Assembly: GCF_002584535.1 (NCBI RefSeq)
Contig: NZ_NUOT01000074.1
Coordinates: 39,890 to 103,889, forward strand
DNA length: 64,000 bases
DNA from: Bacillus cereus
GTDB taxonomy: Bacteria; Bacillota; Bacilli; Bacillales; Bacillaceae_G
Direction: 5' to 3'
Position 1 is the stretch's first letter. The number at the start of each line of letters is the position of its first letter. The notes below the pieces were generated by a model. It did not search any database. It saw only the letters and a list, made by a program, of their open reading frames with translations, and was not told the DNA's origin. Positions 61,791 to 64,000 of the stretch are shown piece after piece. The position numbers were made by a program, and so were the translations under genes.

Positions 61791-62700
61791 TTATTTAATA
61801 GGTATATATGGTGGGTTATCAAATTTTCCACGCTCTAAAATTATAGATACATCAGCTTCTATCCCTAATAGATTTTCTATTTCTTTTCAGAGTCCTCTCA
61901 ATTTAGCTTCACCCGCTTGAATTTTTCCACTCTCTAAAGCATGAAGCATAGTTCTTTCTTTTACAGAACCTGGATTTGGAGTTCCAAAATATTTTTTTAC
62001 AAGTCCTTCAAATTGCTCTTTACTTACACGGACACCTATATCAATATCTGATGTTAATTTTGCAGTTCCTCCTGCTCTACTACCTTGTACAAAAAATGTC
62101 ATCACTTATGTTTCCTGATTCCCTCTTTAATAAGTTACTCATATTGGAAAACTGATCTTCTGTTAATCCCTGAGGAATTTTTAAACCGTTAGCTCCATTA
62201 CCAACATCCTTCTCACCAGTATCTTTCACATTCTGATACGCATCTTTCAGCAGGTTCTTTCCTCCACTAGGAATCTTGCCTGCACCTTGTGTCTCAAAAG
62301 CAAGGCCTCCACCAAATTCCGGCACATACTCTCCCAATTTTTTCATAGCATAACGAAATTCCTTACCAACTTCTATAAAATCATTTTTAACCTTTGTCTT
62401 CCCTTTATTTCATAGATCCCCTATTTTATTACTTAACCCTTTTGTCTTTGATACCAAGAAAGATACGCCTTCATGTAGCTTTCTTGATACTTTCTTCGCT
62501 CCATCAAGAAGAACTTTTCCGCCTTTTTCTATTGCTCGTATGACAATTTTTCCGCCATACTTAATTGCTTTTCCAGCAAGGTTCGCGGCTTTTTCAATTG
62601 ATACAAAGTTTAAAAGCGTCCAGCCTGCCGCAATGAGTCTTTCTTTTGTGGATAATTCTTTTTCAGTGACGGAGGCTTTAACGTTTACATGGGAAAATAC
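61791..62700 (-). pseudogene. Polymorphic toxin C-terminus (pre-toxin plus nucleotidyltransferase-type toxin domain), broken
   Basis: The frame starts mid-protein and reads ERLIAAGWTLLNFVSIEKAA and KAIKYGGKIVIRAIEKGG, typical of the pre-toxin region of LXG/RHS-type toxins. A TGA at 62410-62412 (DL*NKG) is the first lesion. The text continues KLGEYVPEFGGGLAFETQ and LTEDQFSNMSNLLKRESGN, then a one-base gain in a T-run near 62098 breaks the frame. The domain FVQGSRAGGTAKLTSDIDIG has the GSR..GTA..SDIDIG pattern of polymerase-beta nucleotidyltransferases. Another TGA (61887-61889) precedes the tail IEADVSIILERGKFDNP. The N-terminal delivery domain is missing. Confidence 0.75.
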
Positions 62701-63177
62701 AGTTACTTGATTAAAAATTTAAACAATGCGTCGTAATTTCCCTTTCCATATTTTTCCTTTTAATTATATCTATTTTTTCATTTAAATCAAAAAAGATATA
62801 CACAGCATACTCTCTAATATTTACCTAATATATCAAAATGATAATTATAACCCATTCACATTACGGACAAATATTATTCAATAAAATAACAGATAGACGT
62901 ACCCAAATAGACTGTGTTGATATAAAATTGATGATACAAAAAAACTGGAAGATTTATTATATCTTCCAGTTCAACTTGTTTAGATAAGTTCTCCGACATA
63001 TAACACGATAAAATAAGTCAACAGTCTCTTCATTTTTCTAACATCACTGTTAATTTATTTTATTTGGTATGATTTTTTGTCAGTGCACAAGGAACTCACA
63101 AAAGGTCAATGACTTTGTATATCTCTGAACTGCTTCTAACTTAACATGTACCTTCAGAATCTAACCAAATAGTTAAA
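62701..63177. other. Gene-free stretch with one terminator hairpin
   Basis: AT-rich, no supported frame. AACTGGAAGAT/ATCTTCCAGTT at 62938-62971 is a strong hairpin, probably the terminator of the unit upstream. Confidence 0.65.
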
Positions 63178-63665
63178 TTAATTTTTGAGATAAATCCTTT
63201 CTTCTTCAAGAAAAGTATTAAAGTTTTCTAATAAACTCTCTTGAGTAGAAAATAATTTTTGAGGCATATAATTTATGAGAGATACCATATCTTCTGGATA
63301 CCCAAAAGAATCATAAAAACTAGCTATTTTATTTAATAGCTCACGTTTGTCATTTGTATTACCTCTCACTTTAGATAAATAGACATACCTTAATTTTCTA
63401 TATTCTCTTTGCCACTCTGGATTATCTTTTTCAAAATCAGGAAAAAAAACTGTTTTTTTATCTCTGACATTAAATTAAATATGTTGTCTTCAGATACATC
63501 CCAAGCTAAATTATTAATTAGGGGGCTTTCTTCTCCTTTTTCCAATAATTCAATTGCGTAATCAGTCAAAACTGAGATATTAAAAAATCGCTCTTCTATA
63601 CCTATGTATATTGTTTTCCAATTATAGTTAATATCCTCTTTTTTTAAATCTTTTAAATTCAGCAT
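63178..63665 (-). pseudogene. DUF2247-like immunity gene with homopolymer frameshift
   Basis: ATG 63665 (behind AGGTGGAAA) gives INYNWKTIYIGIEERFFNIS, LTDYAIELLEKGEESP and NIFNLMSEIKKQFF. At a run of eight T the frame breaks. Read with six T (QFFPDFEKDNPEWQREYRK) it continues through KVRGNTNDKRELLNKIASFY to ERIYLKN at 63178. Restored, the protein would be about 161 aa and match the DUF2247 immunity type. Confidence 0.72.
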
Positions 63666-63676
63666 TATTTTCCACC

Positions 63677-63772
63677 TTATTTTTTTGGAATTTGATTTGG
63701 TGTCCCATTAAAAAAATCATTATAATCTTCAATTGTTAATTCATTAAGTTCTTCACAACCAAATCCTCCCAT
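63677..63772 (-). CDS. 31-aa peptide, likely toxin-tail remnant
   Basis: MGGFGCEELNELTIEDYNDF then FNGTPNQIPKK. AGGTGA lies before the ATG, so it may be translated, but the sequence reads like the C-terminal end of a nuclease-type toxin whose body is lost. It sits just upstream of the DUF2247-like gene, in toxin-immunity order. Confidence 0.4.
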   Translation of the reverse strand: MGGFGCEELNELTIEDYNDFFNGTPNQIPKK

Positions 63773-64000
63773 ACTTTTCACCTACTTTGTGCATATACTT
63801 AATTTAATATTAGGAGATTTTCTCGAAATTCCAAAATAACATTGTTACAGAAGTTACAATCTATAAAATTTTAACCCTTCGTGCACTTATACTATTATAA
63901 CGTGCCTACTCATATCTACCCTAATACGTAAAAAAGCACTTGTTGCCTTTGTAAAGTGAACCCCATTAATGGACATGAAAAAAACACCTCCTTAATTCGC
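63773..64000. other. Window end, nothing recognised
   Basis: AT-rich sequence without a supported gene; continues beyond the window. Confidence 0.5.

Overview
The window looks like chromosomal DNA of a Bacillus cereus-group species. It has low GC, strong AGGAGG-type ribosome binding sites, frequent TTG/GTG starts and dense rho-independent terminators. Its gene set is typical of Bacillus: yhcYZ-type two-component system, dat, asnB, tatA-tatC, pbpC, thyA-folA-ypjP, ythPQ-like transporter, amj and coat-type Hsp20. No tRNA, rRNA or CRISPR array was seen.

Layout. 0-7.5 kb: 3'-truncated osmoprotectant ABC ATPase, YdcF protein, small spore-type peptide, palindromic IS200/IS605-like element, DUF1801, VOC protein, azobenzene reductase, yhcYZ-like pair with a downstream 51-aa gene, decayed hsp20, Nudix hydrolase. 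7.7-16.5 kb: an accessory insertion of about 8.8 kb that splits a nicotinamidase/isochorismatase-family gene. The 5' part of that gene is at 16482-16895 and the 3' part at 7565-7693. The insertion carries a three-gene McrBC-like restriction locus, a truncated nuclease gene, an IS1595-type transposase relic, a small membrane protein and a second, complete cysteine hydrolase. 17-36 kb: lipoprotein, nitroreductase, D-amino-acid transaminase, Fur-linked siderophore-binding protein, amidase with two SH3b repeats, asnB, Hsp20, Sco1, MBL hydrolase, DegV, Tat pair, hemolysin III, plsC, azoR, PBP3, folA-thyA.

36-59 kb: serine hydrolase, HAD phosphatases, ypjP, ABC exporter, acetyltransferases, TrmO, Asp/Glu racemase, two near-identical GntP permeases flanking an iron alcohol dehydrogenase, amj, and an alpha/beta hydrolase. 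A one-polypeptide histidine kinase/response regulator is divergent from an ABC exporter/DUF4097 operon. A sodium-coupled amino acid transporter sits behind a T-box leader whose specifier reads CUC (leucine). 59-64 kb: a decayed polymorphic-toxin region, with toxin C-terminal fragments broken by TGA codons and homopolymer frameshifts, alternating with immunity-type genes (SMI1/KNR4, DUF2247-like and unnamed families).

The most noteworthy parts are the defence locus (8.6-13.6 kb) and the insertion that carries it, the toxin/immunity graveyard, the fused two-component protein and the leucine T-box.
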